The notes beneath the pieces were generated by a model that was given only the letters and a program-made list of their open reading frames with translations, did no database searches and was not told where the DNA came from. Both the position numbers and the translations under genes were made by a program. Source: Larimichthys crocea (Eukaryota > Chordata > Actinopteri > Sciaenidae). Taken from it: DNA of 64,000 bases. Position 1 is the first letter of the stretch; every line of letters begins with the position of its first letter. This document shows, piece after piece, positions 34,301 to 51,363 of this stretch. The stretch spans positions 13,338,002-13,402,001 of the forward strand of contig NC_040032.1 of assembly GCF_000972845.2 (NCBI RefSeq), read 5' to 3'.

Positions 34301-35721
34301 TATAAAGAGTTTCTAAAAACTTCAACATTTCTTCAACATAAAGTTTGTGATATCTAAGTTTCATCCATCACACCTAAACTGCAACATATTTTTACGTTGT
34401 GGCACTAACAAGAAGATTCGTGTGTCGTCTACGCAAAAACACAGACGCAGAGAACAAGAAGAGCAACAGCAACGTGTTGCGGGAGCCGGCGCTGGACAAA
34501 GTCTCCCAGAATTCATTTTAGAAAAGCAAACGCGCAAGAAGACAACATGGCAAGGAAGAGAGCTGATGCAATCTCATCGCTTGATTTCAGCAAGTGTGTG
34601 TGTGTGTGTGTGTGTCAGCGTGAGACAGGCCAAGGGTGCATGAGCATATGACTGTGTACGTGCGTCTGTGTGTAACAAACACTCCCACAGGCAGGTGTGT
34701 AGAGGGCAGTTTCCAGCTGCAGCCTCTGGCATCTCTACAAGGACACCCATCATGGTACCCATCGTGGCACCCACACCCAGCACCGAGGCTCTTTGAACTT
34801 ACTTACATTTAGCCCATATTTTAAAGATTCAAAGAGGTGTGTGTGTGTGTGTGTGTGGGTGTAGGTGTGATTTTGACCTTTTGTTTTGCATTTTTATTAA
34901 AAGGTTTTACTGGTTTTACATCTTCAAAAACCAGTCTGTGTGTGACGGCTTCATCGTTAATCTTTTAATCCTACAAAATAACTTAATGGTGTTGGTATAA
35001 TCACGCTGTTTCCAGCTGGGCACACAAAAATACTGACAGCTAAGTTTCCTACGTGAAATCACTTTCACCGGACGCTCGACTTTTTCTTCCCAAGATTTCC
35101 CAGACGAATAAACATTAGCACATCCGACCTGAGAGGTCTTTTTCTATCTAAAAAACGGGGAGGTTGAATCATGTTGATCAATCGTTAGACACCGAGAAGC
35201 AGCCCTCTCTTTTGGCTAGTGCTCCCTATGAGATCAGGTAGGTAACAACCAACCAACCAACAACAGTGCATCATGAGAGATAAAGCAGAAAGGAGGTTTT
35301 TGTGGTAGACAAGAGTTCATCCCGTCCTGTGAAGCAGGGCAGAACATGTTCATGCCCATAGTCATCCAGTGGAAAAATCCAGGCCATTAATCATTATGAA
35401 GACTATTACAGCAGAGAGAGGAGCCAAAAGGGGGAACAAAATGTGACAAAACCTCTGTTTTTAAATAAGGTCCGTGCAAAGTACTTCAAGCGGGACAAAA
35501 GCAAGTCATCCTCCGAAAGCGCCATGTTTAATTCAAAGCCACCTCTGACTCTGCGTGACCTTCCTCGTAGTCACAAAGAGGAACAGGCAGGATCCACACA
35601 AAGGGACAGAAATTACCTGAATGCCACATGACGACCCAAAAGGTCCCTCAACCGTCAAGTCCTGCATTAACCCTTTCATGTGCCATAGCTTGCACATCCC
35701 ACATGGTACTTTTGGTGAGCA

Positions 35722-35762
35722 AACACGCGCGTACGTACACAAGCACACACGCGCGTACGCCC
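35722..35762. repeat. Alternating purine-pyrimidine tract (Z-DNA-prone)
   Basis: ACACGCGCGTACG occurs twice within 41 bp, joined by ACACAAGCACACAC. The tract is almost entirely alternating purine and pyrimidine with CG cores. It lies 16 bp from the 5' splice-site side of vmp1 exon 35779-35840. Confidence 0.75.
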
Positions 35763-35777
35763 GCTGAGGGTTACTCA

Positions 35778-39722
<3,945 letters not shown>

Positions 39723-40066
39723 TTAGACTTGATATTATCTAAATTTACCTCAAGAAATACAAAACAAATCATATGGAACAATATAGCACAATGTGGAAAT
39801 CCACCAGAATTTATTCTACATCAACAGATACGCCTATACAAGGTCACTGATAGTGCCAGGAGAATATCTGATACTTATCAAACATACTTTTCAGAATATT
39901 TACTTTTTCTTCACATGTTGAACAATTCAGAAACTGCCTTTTCTTTTGATGCTTACGTGTCACTAAAGCATCACTGAGAACACGACAAAATGATTTAAAC
40001 TCACTCCTTCGTGAGGGTGATGCATGTTTTAATTAAAAAGAAATGTTTTTGTGTGGTTTAACTTAC

Positions 40067-40147
40067 AGAGGCACAGGCTAAAATCCCCAGGAATCCAACC
40101 CTGTGGATCAGTTTCTGCACTGCTACTTTGGCTCGGGTGGCAAAGTC
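40067..40147 (-). CDS. vmp1: vmp1 exon encoding DFATRAKVAVQKLIHRVGF
   Basis: The 81-nt, 27-codon exon lies between TTCTTTTTAG and GCCTCT|GTAAGT. It encodes DFATRAKVAVQKLIHRVGF and LGILACAS, matching human DFASRAKLAVQKLVQKVGF and FGILACAS. It precedes the [10 protein letters not shown] exon and joins it in phase 0; together they form the DedA-like motif. Confidence 0.98.
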
Positions 40148-43100
40148 CTAAAAAGAAAAAAAAAAACAGCAGAAGCGAGAAAAATGTGTGATTAAAGTTT
40201 AACCACAGACTTCCTGATGATCATCAAATGCTGATCACACACTGTAAGTATGTAAACTGTACATACATAGACAGATATACAGACTGTAGACAATGCTTTG
40301 TTCACAGAAGACACCTCAGACTTGCTTCACAGATTTTTTACTAAACAGCAAATTGCTAAAAAATATGAATTTATTCTTATAATTACTGCAGAGTTTTCTA
40401 TCAGACACACACCATCCTGTATGAGGAAAAGCTACATTATGTCTGACAGATTCAGGCTGTTTAAAATGAATATGAATGATTTAGATTCATATTTCACATC
40501 ATAAATTATCACAATAATTTCAGATAAATTTCAGATTATTCTTTTTTTTTATTATTGAAATCACACAAACTTTTAGGGGGCAAATTAGAGCAAAGATGTT
40601 TTTTGTGTCTTTTTTGTTTTTCTAATTTTTCTTGTGTATGTGGAAGAGGAATATCACAAACGGGTGTGAAATAAATGTGTGTAGCCAGCTGCGATGTTGT
40701 TTTTGCAGAGACTTTTTAATGACTGCTTTGAAACCCATTCGAATGTGACATTAAAACAAATGAATAATTTCAGATGCTACCCTAATTTAATAACATCTTA
40801 TCATCAAGGATCTGCTTTTAGGATTTCCCACATCATCTCTGAATGATAAAGTGTCATATTATTTACAAATCACTGCCATCAAACCTTTTAATTTTATATC
40901 TAAAAACACACTGGGGTCCAGATGAAACGAAAAATGAGGGGAAACCCAGTTTTTACAATCTCTGCTTGATTTTAAATAAATGCAAAGCAGCAGCAGCTGA
41001 AACAGGAGCATTTTCTACCTCCTGTAAATGTGCCCTGAATAAAAAGTTTTAAATGATTATTAAGCAAGAAAACTACTGACAAACCAAATAATTAGACCCT
41101 CAAAAATGAGATGTACAGCAGTGCAAACTGTTAAGAACTTAAAAACATATTTATTTTAAAAGGACTTTGCATCAGAGTGATTTTCACTCACTCAGTCTTT
41201 CTGAACTTGTTTCTAAACCCTCTGAAGTTTTAGGAGCTTCATTTTAAATGATCAAAATCGTTAAAACTTCATATATTAGCATGTATTTTTTTCATTACTT
41301 GCACTGACATAATTTTTTAATTCTAATTTATCCACAATCACCAAAGTAAATGTGAAAAGTGTAAGTGATGAGGAACTCATGAAGGGGAAAAGCTGCCTGC
41401 TTGTGCATATTTATTACAACAACAAAAAATATGAACTTATCTAATAATAAATAACTTTTTAGAGGGAAAATATAGCTATTTAAATCTTTTAATAAATGTT
41501 ACACTAAAGTCAAGCCACTACATTAAATTCCTGACTCTCCTGCCAACACAACTATCTTCAAGTTCACAGTTGAAAAAGCAGTGATTCACCTGCAACATAT
41601 TTAAAAGAATTACATGGCTTGTCTCTAAACATGTTCCCTGATTGTGGCAGAAAGATAAACTGGTTTTAGCTCGTCTGTATCTTACCTCCAGTTCCAGATA
41701 TTAATTCCTTTGTCACTGGGAATGTGAGAACAAGACAACAGACTTTGGCCATTGCAGTGACTCACAAATTCTTACTTTTTTAAGCTGCCCATGCTCTATC
41801 CTTCCTGACAGCTCCACAAAAGCCTCTTTTCACAGCAGTGACACAGATTTTTCCTCAATATACCTTTTCTGGGAAGAGGAGCTTTAATCTGTTTGGATTT
41901 TCACCTAAACTACTTCTGGGAACACAGTAGGAATGCAAAGGAAGCCCCCTGATCCAGGACCTTTTATATTTTTTTTGGATAACACAGTCATTGTGTAGGT
42001 AATTTATAAAATGATTACTTTAATACCATACTATAGGCATTGTTGTTATTACTGTTATTATTTATGCACAGAAATTGTGCTGGGTAGAAATCAAAACTTT
42101 ATGACAACAAAAACAACAATAAGGACTCTGAAATTTTGAAATATTTGATGCGTGAATTTTTTATTTTGCAGGCCTTAAAATATTAATAATCTGATTGTTG
42201 TATTTTTTTATAGCCGTGCACTTTGTAATGTCTGTCACTTTTTGATGAATTCTCCTTTTTTTAATGATTTCTACATTTAAATGATCGTGAAGTTGTTGCA
42301 CTTTTATGATGAAAAACAATAAAATTATTGTTTCTTTGCAAAGTTCATATAATTAATGTAACAATACTGCCTCTTTTTAGGCACTGTGAAGTTCTCCACA
42401 TATTCAAGTAATTATAATTGTGTTATTTCGGATGCAGCATTAGTTTAACACAACTCTTTGTAGCTAAGCACTGTCTCTTTGACATCTAAATGAATATTTA
42501 ATCCTTAAATGTGTGCTTAATTTATCCTTACATAGAATTATGCTCAAAAATAATAAGTTATTTTTCTGCCTTCTACTGTAACAAATCTGTATATTATAGT
42601 TTGCAATGGCAATATGAAATTTTGTCGATGTTTTATACCAAGAGAATCCTTTTCACCCCTTCATTTGTAACTTCAAACTCATTTTACATTCATGTAAAAA
42701 ACTCTGAATGAATAACTGCAAATGCAGTTTATAATAAAAACTATATGAATATGGCTTTTGTTCTAAAGTGAGGTAACCTCCATTAAAAAGAAAACACACA
42801 CTCTCTCACACTGACTGCTGATATGAACATAAATTTATGTCTTGCAGCAAACATCCACTTTCAGAATACTCAGACAACAGTTTATTTTTCCTGAACCGAA
42901 TGATTTATGTTTTCATAATATTTCCTGACGTTTTTTTTCACGCAGCAAATTGTTTCCAAAAATGCATCACATTCATTTTTGAATGAAATCCTCACATAGT
43001 TTGCGATTAGTGGTCTGTGTTGAGTTATTTTAAGTCCTAATATGCCTTCTTCGTGAGTGTTTTCTGTATATGAAGCAAACTCTTTTTTTTTTCCCCCCCT

Positions 43101-44114
43101 CCACTGAAAACGGATTTTTATCACTTTTATCACAGGAGGAACAAAAGATGAACTGAATGTTTCATATGAACACACAAGAAAAAAATTGTTTTCTTCTAAA
43201 AAAGTAAGGCCTCCAACTCCAAAACACATTAATTTGAAAAAGAAATGAGGTGCAGGAGAGGGGCTGGCAATACTTGATCGTACCTAATATGGTCAACAAA
43301 ACCAGTACAGTGCTGATGACATTCTTTACAGGGTGCAACCAAGCGGACCGGAAATTTGAGAGACATGGGAGGTCGCCTAATAAGGTTTTGATGGGGGGAG
43401 CGAAGGGACACAGAATCTGATTGGTTCACGATTTGAATTTCTGCCTCCACTGACGTCCAATCATGAAGGTTTCTCTTTGGACTATCCTGCAGTTTTAATT
43501 CTAGCCTGTCCCAGTGTGAGCATACATGTGCGTGAGCGTGCATGTATGCGTGGGAGTGTGTGTGTGTGTGAGTTTGGTGTGTGTGTGTGTGTTGCTCAGC
43601 TGGTGGGAGACAGAGAGGGAAGGAATGTGTATGGTTGGTTTACAGCTGAACCGCTGAGGACTGAGTCTGGCCCGGGGACACCTGACAACTTGCCGGTGTT
43701 GCAAGCGCAGTCAGAACCCTGCAGAACCAATCATCGCCATGGAGACGGGGCCCTGTGAATCCCATTCATTTTCTGACATCGTGACACATTGCATTGTTTA
43801 CATTAGGTGCCGTAGTTTAGCTTTTTGGCTCATGGGGTGAGGGCGAGCGTGAAAATATCACCGCAGTGTGAACAAAGGGTCCCTGAGGAGATGAGGGGAG
43901 GGTGTAAAACAGGGTGTGTGTGTGTGTGTGTGACATTGTGACGCTGTGATTTACTATAGTTGAACTATATACTTGGACTCTCTCTCTGTTCTGCATTTCT
44001 AGACCCGGGAAGCGTCTATCTTGGATGGCTGGGGTTCAGACATCCAGACTCTGTTGTTGGCGGCTTATGGAAAATCACCATCTTTGCCAGGCAGCTTGCC
44101 AAGGTCCCCCCCCA

Positions 44115-44146
44115 CCTCCTCCTCCTCCTCCTCCTCCTCCTCCTCC
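44115..44146. repeat. (CCT)n trinucleotide repeat
   Basis: About ten CCT units, purine-rich (GGA) in the vmp1 transcript. Confidence 0.9.
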
Positions 44147-45592
44147 CCAACCCCAGTCACCGCCGGCCTGCAGGGCTGGGCTTAGCAGCAATTACATTTG
44201 GTAAGATCTTGTCAAGGGTGCAGCATCATTAAAACCATGGAGGTTTCGGTTCCAGGTTTGGCAGCTTGGCACAGATGCTTTACTCAGCAGTCTGCACAAT
44301 CACCCCACATGGAGCCGACGTCTGCAAGGGAACAATACTCGCATTTGATCTGTTGTTTATAGGTTTGAATCCCCCCCCACCCACCCCCACACCCGCCCAA
44401 TTCCTCATTTGAATAAGAAGATCATAAGTGCTCCTCAGAAACCACATTTTTACTGTTGCTGTCTCTCGCTCTTTACAGCATGTTCCTGCCATGTGTTTGG
44501 TGAACACATGTCACTTTGGTGTGAGAAATATCTAACTTTCCGGAAGATTTAGAGACTTGGAAATAAAAATGGGCATCATTACCAACATGAGAAAAGCTAC
44601 CAGGTCTGTTTTGAGTTAATCACAGTAAATATACTGCAGATTAAATAATGTAATAAATAATAAATAACAACTGTGTTTGTCACAGGATTGGCATTAATGG
44701 ATTAATTGATTAATTGGCAAAAAAAAAGACTTGGTGCAGACTAGAGAGGCATTTCCTGTATTAAAATTTCTGAGGACAAAGCCGAGTGAGCTCTAGGTTT
44801 AATATAATAGTTTGAATGTCTGTGGTTACAGATGCCAGGTGATGACAGTTATTAGAAAAATCCACAGGGAAAAACCAGCGAGACGACCGTTTTGAACCTG
44901 ATACAGCAACCCAAAGCCTTCACAGAATGACGGCTCTTCACCTTCATATACTGACATACTTTTAATGTAAACAGGATCAGGTTTTTGGAATAACTATGAC
45001 GGGGGCAGGTTGTTGTTTTTTCTTCTTTTTGTCTGTCATGCCCCCCTGTGATACATCTGTTTATTTTGGATCTGCTGAAAAGTTACTCGGAGGGTTCTCT
45101 CGCACAAAAAGCGGGCTTTTAATTGTGACAAAGCTGGCAAAGCAAACACTTTGTTTTCCAGTAGTCTTTGGTGGTGCTGATGGGGTACAGAGTTCAAACA
45201 TAGACAAAAAGCAGGCAGCGACAAGGCACTCTGCTCCATGTGGAAAATTAAAGTGTCAGACAAGGAAAAATCTATGCATAGCCTATACACAAGTCAACAC
45301 CCACGCACATTTTTTTCTCTCCCTCTCTCTCTCTGTGTTTCCTTTTTTTTTTTTTCTCAATGAAAGTCTTTCACACAGAAGACACACATCTCCGGAGCGG
45401 TCGCGAGCCCCCCGACACGATGACGGCTAAAGTTCATCTCATTAACTCCTGACAAGCCCGCGCCTGCTCTCTCTGGCACAGGAAGTGGAGTGATTAAGGG
45501 ACTCTTGACGCAATAGAAGCTAGAGTCCTCTTTTCAAGAAATAAAAATAATTTAAAAATTCAAAAATTCAAAATCTAAGCTGGACACACACA

Positions 45593-45619
<27 letters not shown>
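45593..45619. repeat. (CT)13 microsatellite
   Basis: Uninterrupted CT run followed directly by CA repeats. Confidence 0.95.
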
Positions 45620-45628
<9 letters not shown>

Positions 45629-45787
45629 TACACACACACAAAAAATGCACCCCTGAGTCCACGTTGACAAATTCTTTAACAAGCTGTGGTTAAAGGGAAG
45701 CTGGTTTTACTCTGACTCACCCCCCTCCTTTCAAACAGTTTACTGGAAATAAAGAGGGAGGAGGAGGGAGGGGGCACTTTCAGAGAA

Positions 45788-45797
45788 GTCACGTGAC
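45788..45797. promoter_or_regulatory. Perfect CLEAR-type E-box
   Basis: GTCACGTGAC is the palindromic TFEB/TFE3 (CLEAR) consensus, here inside a vmp1 intron. Two more CACGTG cores lie nearby at 46273-46278 and 46299-46304. MITF/TFE and USF/MYC factors also bind CACGTG, so which factor uses it is unknown. Confidence 0.5.
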
Positions 45798-45962
45798 AGG
45801 GCCGGGCAAACCACAGCACAGAGAGCCTTTGAGTGCAGTAGGCCAGGGGGGAAGGCAGGCATACGCCCAGCGCAGATGGCCCTGATTTGAGTTACAGGAG
45901 ATACGATCCTGGGAGTTGGCAATCAAGAATTCACAGCCTGTTAACCCCTTCCGTGCCGGATG

Positions 45963-45993
<31 letters not shown>
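45963..45993. repeat. Poly(A)31 tract
   Basis: Run of 31 A on the plus strand (poly(U) in vmp1 pre-mRNA), with no retroelement body recognised. Confidence 0.95.
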
Positions 45994-45994
<1 letters not shown>

Positions 45995-46906
45995 ACAAGC
46001 CAGGAAACAACTTCATTATCAAGTTACAAGCAATCATGGACCCGACCCATGCAGGATCCTCTGAGGCGGTCCGTGTCGATACTGAGGATTCCTCCCCAGC
46101 ACACGAGCGCTCTCGTACTGAGCTAAAAGATTTAAGAGGGGAAAAAAAAAGCTGATGTTCATGACATCAGCGTCTGGAGCCGTTAGAAAAGGCATGACTT
46201 CATTATTCTTGAATAGCTCTGTTGAATGAATGAAAAAAAAAAAAAAACCCAGAGTGCTGTGCTGCTGTGCATCACGTGCACTTGTGGCAGGAAGTTGGCA
46301 CGTGCAGGCTGGGAGAAATACCACTGAGTTTAAGTCAAACTGCTGGCACCTACCAACCTCTGTGACTAGAGCGAAGGGGACGAAGTCAGCATCTTAATCC
46401 AGCTCTGCTGCCACAGGGTGGAGAGAGTGTGTGTGGGAGTGTGTCTGAGCATGTGTGTGTGTGTGGGTGTGTGGGAAACGGGAGGGGGGGGTCGGGTTGA
46501 AGGGGGTCTCACATCCTTGAGGACAAAAGTTAATCACTTCCTGTTTAATACAACAATGATCCAAAGATACCAAAGTGTCTCCAATCCAATCCCAGTGGAG
46601 TCCCCACTTTGGCCTACTACTATTGATTGTCAAGCTTTCAATCAAATCCACAGCTGATTAACGCCTCCGCGTCCACCTTTGAAAAAGGTGGCAAAAGGTG
46701 GAAAATCAGAGAGGTGTTGCGGGATCTCCTTGAGCGAAAGAGGGAACCCTGAGAAACATCCAGAGTAACGGTAAAAGCCCTGGCGAGAGAAAAAATGTTT
46801 CCGTATGCGGCAGGTCCTCGCTGGTGCTAGCAACCTGCCTCCAGATGCTGTCCAATCACATGAGCACACATTACATACATAAACACAGCTGCCAGATATC
46901 AGAGGG

Positions 46907-47037
46907 AGAGAGAGAGAGTAAGAGAGCGAGAGAGAGAGAGAGAGCAATGCACAGTGGGAAACAAAGAGTGCGTGAGAAAGAATAAGAGCATACGAGGAGA
47001 AGGACAGAAAAAGAAACAATGTCAGGGAGAGAAAGAG

Positions 47038-47075
<38 letters not shown>
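46907..47075. repeat. GA-rich region ending in (AG)17
   Basis: Several GAGA runs end in an uninterrupted AG run at 47042-47075. The region is CU-rich in the vmp1 transcript and triplex-prone. The long minus-strand frame across it is a low-complexity artefact. Confidence 0.9.
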
Positions 47076-47078
<3 letters not shown>

Positions 47079-49075
47079 GGCCGGGTACTCGCAGCGTCAC
47101 TTCTAATCTGCCCTCGTACGGATGCGACACAAACAGACGATGCTCCTCCTGCGTCACACTGTTAGTTTGTTTGGGAAAAGACACGCAGGAGGTCCTCGAT
47201 GCCGAGATGATCACTTAGACAAAATCTCCTCTTCGCCACGCAGCCTATCTGTCTCCCTCTACCTCTGCTCTTTTCTCACAGTTTCAGTGGGAAGCGCCAC
47301 TTTATCAGTAAGTGATGTCAGAGCTCCACTCGCGCACATGTGGTCTGAACGTCAGGGCTGCTATTGGTGTCAACCTACCCAGCTGTCCATTAGTAATAGT
47401 GGACCTTACAGCAGGTGCTGCACTGCCGCCGCTTGTTATCAAGCGGGAAAGATTCCTCTCTGCACATTTTGTTGCGTCTTCCTTGTTTTCAGTTTTCAGT
47501 GTCTTGAAAGGGGTCACATCACTTTATTTGTGTGGGAGTCAGTTAAACCATGCATAATTGAAAAGTGCATGATTCCTCTTTAGAGTAACAACGCTCAAAA
47601 TACGCACATATCCTATTTATGAGAAGTCTAGGGACTTCTAGTGCATGCTTTTATTTTGAAATATTATTGAAATGAGATACAGGATAAGGAGAGACAACTT
47701 AATATGTTTATGACAATAGAACGCTGATTGATACTGCTAAGGGGAATTGACAGTTTGTAAAATGTGGTCGAGTCAACGGCAAAACACTTGCATTGACGTC
47801 TGTAATTGAGCTGTGGTCACAAATGCAAGATGGTTCAATGTTCTGAGCAAAGAAAGTTGAAAGTTGTGTAGTAAGGACGTGAAATGAATGCAGTGATTCA
47901 CTGATGATGTGTTCTTTAAGGTTTTGTCCATTAGTTCAGGTTTGCAGGTTGATGTGGGAGAGAAGAGAGTGATGATTTCAAGATGACAACGGTTAAAACA
48001 ACAACCGGAGCAAATGTGTAGATATTGTAATCAGTATTTTCTTATCATATTTTTCAGCGTTTCATGTGTTTGTTTGTTTTTAACGAAACAGGATGTTGAG
48101 ACGAAACGTAATGATTGAAAGAACATGATTAAAGTGATCTGACATCAGTGTAAAAGGATGACCTAAAATCTATGATCAAAAATTGGATTAAACATTAAAG
48201 TACTCCCCCCTCAACTCTACTATCGATATACAAACGGAGGTCCAGTTTTGAACTGTGTGCATTTGCTTAAAAAAACAAGAATATTGTATTAAAATAAATA
48301 TAAAAAGACATATGAAGACAGACAGTTGAAAAATACACCCAGGAAAATGACGTTGTAAATCCGTATACATGACTTTTCCTTTTGTTTTTCATCTCTAATA
48401 CACAAACATAGCCTAATATATCATTTCATATATATTTTTTCTTTTGGAATAACTGCATTATCACAGACAGCATGCCAGTACTGAACGATTCACATCAAAA
48501 CTTTCTGAAAAGTAAAACTCCATCTGTAAACATAAATAAATATTCCTTCGAATGGCCGAGGAATCCCCTTCATATCTGGGTTATTATCATTAAAATAACA
48601 GGATTTCGTTTGTTAACAGTCTGCTACAGTTTATTTGCAAATACAAGAGTAAGTGAGTCTGTTGTAAAGTTCGAAACCATTTATGGATGCACTTGACCTG
48701 TCTGACTGTTTGACCCGAGCTGTTGGACAGAGAAGAACATTCCTGAGGATGAAGACTGTGTCAGGACAGACAGGTCTAATGAAAAGCTTTTACAAAACCA
48801 CATGCATGTTTCCCCTCATTCCTCCTCCTCCATTCATAATCACAAGAGGGTGGAAAAATAAATATTTACACTGAGTTGTTAGGCATTGTTGAAACATTTT
48901 CAGGGATCTTTGATAGGAGAACATTTTTTTACAGGGACTCTCAGAATGAAGGGCCGGAAATGGCGGGAACATTTTACTTGAGTGCATCATTGCTGTTCTC
49001 TTAGTCAGAACGTTGTGAAAGCACTCAATTCCCACTGTACCGTTGAGACAGTGAGGTGGGGCTTGGTAATTGGTC

Positions 49076-49076
<1 letters not shown>

Positions 49077-49114
<38 letters not shown>
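49077..49114. repeat. (AC)19 microsatellite
   Basis: Uninterrupted AC run ~330 bp from a vmp1 exon. Confidence 0.95.
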
Positions 49115-49116
<2 letters not shown>

Positions 49117-49343
49117 TGGTAAATTTCAGGCAGATTGCTCTAACTGATACAGAAAAGTACCTGAACTGCAAAAATAAAATCGACAGCAAAAGCAGTGCGA
49201 TTAGAAATGAAACGGTACGAGTGCCAACGGAGTGTTAAAGAACACGCATGCAAGTGCTAAAGAGCGGGGAGGTGAGAATGAAGTGAAGCAGGTAGAAGTA
49301 ACAGTTACAGTTTAACAAGATGAGCGCTGTGGGGGGTTAGAGG

Positions 49344-49373
49344 GAGGAGGAGGAGGAGGAGGAGGAGGAGGAA
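49344..49373. repeat. (GAG)10 trinucleotide repeat
   Basis: Uninterrupted GGA/GAG run 70 bp from the 5' splice-site side of vmp1 exon 49444-49575 (CCT-rich in the transcript). Confidence 0.95.
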
Positions 49374-49443
49374 ATGAGAGGGGGGGGTTACATAACAGAG
49401 GGTGATGAAGGGGTTGAAGATGATGCAGGGGGCAGTGCGTCAC

Positions 49444-49575
49444 CTGAGCAGACTCGGCCTGGTCCAGCATCTCCTCAAACCTCTGGTAGTCCTCGTCGTC
49501 GGGGTCGGCACCGGACAGCCGCGCCGCTCGGGCCATGAAGTAAGGAGGAAGCTCTCCTATCGCTGTACCTGCACC
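49444..49575 (-). CDS. vmp1: vmp1 exon encoding [17 protein letters not shown]
   Basis: The 132-nt, 44-codon exon lies between TTGTGAGCAG and GCTCAG|GTGACG. It encodes [20 protein letters not shown] and [20 protein letters not shown] then ESAQ, aligning with human [20 protein letters not shown] and [20 protein letters not shown]. The [13 protein letters not shown](A)AR segment is among the most conserved parts of VMP1 and belongs to the first half of the VTT domain, followed by an acidic linker. Both junctions are phase 0. Confidence 0.98.
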
Positions 49576-51180
49576 CTGCTCACAAAACCAAACACAGACA
49601 CAGACGGAGACGTGTTAATCAGTGCTGCTCAGCTGCTCGGGTTTGTATCACACTATAGTCCCGTCATGCCGATAAATCAACTTATTTGTTATGTACAGTT
49701 TATTAAATCATATTTTTTTTTTTATTCATTGAGTAGTTTGGTTGTAAAAATGCAATATTGGTCTTGAAATAATGCTAATTATTTTAACACGCTTTGGTTT
49801 CTGGGAAGAGGGGTTTATGAAGCAAAAATATCAATATCTACTATCCATAAGGAGCTTGCACCGCTTGACGTCTGGGATTGTGCGATCAGAGCGCTTAATG
49901 GGAATAAAACGGAAAGGATTTACGAGAACGAAAATCCCACAGATTATTAAACGATCATGGATACATAAAACACAGGCCCGGGGAAGGTGAAAAACCAGAT
50001 GCCACCTCTAAACAGCATATCAACGCACCGCGCAGCTAACTAACTCTGCTTCAATCTACCTCGGACATGTGGAATGCAGAGTTTCTGGAAAATTTAGGAA
50101 GTGCTAACAAGCTCAGGGGGGTCTAAAGGAACCAAGATATCGATATCCAACAGCCAAAAGGAGCTTGTGGCTATAAAGAGGTGAAGCCTGTGTGATTGAG
50201 GGGGGGGGGCTTAACAGGAAGAAAGCGGAAGTGATTCGAGAGAAATAAATCCTCAGCACTTGGTCGGTTCAGCAAGTTCATACCGCCAAAACATGAGGAC
50301 GGGGGGAGAGAGGGGTGAGGGGGGGTGAGGACTACAGACTTAATTAACACAATGAAAACAGCTGCCAAGAAATGCAGTGCTTTTGGAGTTGCTCACAGCT
50401 CATTACTTTAATGTTTCCAGGCACAGGGGGAGAGTAGGGGTGCGAGGGGGGGTTGGATGAGAGAAGATGCTAAGGATACAGTTAGTGTAAGTTACAATTA
50501 CAGATGGCATATGGATGATTTCAAGCCCAAACACATCCCGGACATCCTGCGAACCACAGCAATGAAAAACATGAAGCTCTTGCACTGAAATCGAGTTCTT
50601 TAGGTGAAAACACAGAAAATCGCAGCTTCAATCTCCCTCCCAGAAGAACATAACAAACTAATCACAGCCACATTACTTGTATGTAGCTGAATGGCTGAGC
50701 CAGAAGATGATTAGTGAGTTGTTAGCAACCATGGCAGCGACAACAAGCCCAAACAATCATTCTCAGGAGGCGGTGCTATCCCAAAACCTGGCAGACTGCA
50801 TCTTTAATCTGGACACCCTGTTCTCTTGTTAACACTGCAGTCTTTGATGAAATCTGCCAGTTTTCTCTCATAATGGAGACGTGCCCTAATCTCCCTGGCA
50901 GCTGCTCCATTCAATGGCCGTGCCTCTGTTTGTGAGCGTGCATGCGCCTGTATGTGTGCGTTTGTGTTAAGGGGGAAGTGAAATACGTCCACCTGCACAG
51001 TGGTGGTGTTTGAAGTGGAGCACTTAAGGGAGCTGCAGGAGTGGACAGAGAGGCTTCAAGAGGAGCAGAAAAAAAGACAAAGAGAAAGGAGGAAAGCGAA
51101 AGGAGAGAGGAGGAGAGGCAGAGGGGAGGGGAATGTCTCATGTCTCATCGCCGGCGTATCGAGAAGATGGGAGGCTGGCA

Positions 51181-51206
51181 GGAGGAGGAGGAGGAGGAGG
51201 AGGAGG
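51181..51206. repeat. (GGA)n trinucleotide repeat
   Basis: About nine GGA units inside a longer purine-rich stretch. Confidence 0.9.
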
Positions 51207-51325
51207 GGGAATGCTGGTGTGGGTGTTTGAAACCGTGGGCACAACAGGTGTCTCCAACTGTAGAGACGACGCTATGCCAGGCTGGGGTTACAGGGGTGTG
51301 GTGGTGAATCCAAGGGGATTATGTG

Positions 51326-51326
<1 letters not shown>

Positions 51327-51360
<34 letters not shown>
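51327..51360. repeat. (CA)17 microsatellite
   Basis: Uninterrupted CA run, with another CA run 140 bp away at 51503-51520. Confidence 0.95.

Positions 51361-51363
<3 letters not shown>

Larger units (their letters stand above)
40148..49443 (-). other. vmp1 intron (9.3 kb)
   Basis: No exon in phase is visible. It contains a cluster of three CACGTG E-boxes (45790-46304), a poly(A)31 run, CT/GA tracts (45593-45619, 46907-47075), a CCT repeat at 44115-44146 and CA repeats. The 41-43 kb part is AT-rich and otherwise featureless. Confidence 0.7.

Noticed and set aside
43229..43543. 104-codon minus-strand open frame in a vmp1 intron
   Set aside because: No recognisable motif or splice borders; the first part translates CA/TG-type repeats (HAHAH).
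46642..47214. 190-codon minus-strand open frame rich in Ser and Leu
   Set aside because: Produced by translating GA/CT repeats, with no domain and no splice context.
49422..49438. Possible CTCF core GCAGGGGGCAGT next to a vmp1 exon
   Set aside because: Lacks the conserved CCA half, so too weak to list.
51000..51230. Plus-strand frame with coiled-coil look (VEHLRELQEWTERLQEEQ)
   Set aside because: An acceptor-like CAG precedes it, but the K/R/E-rich part is a translated purine tract and no donor or partner exon is evident.
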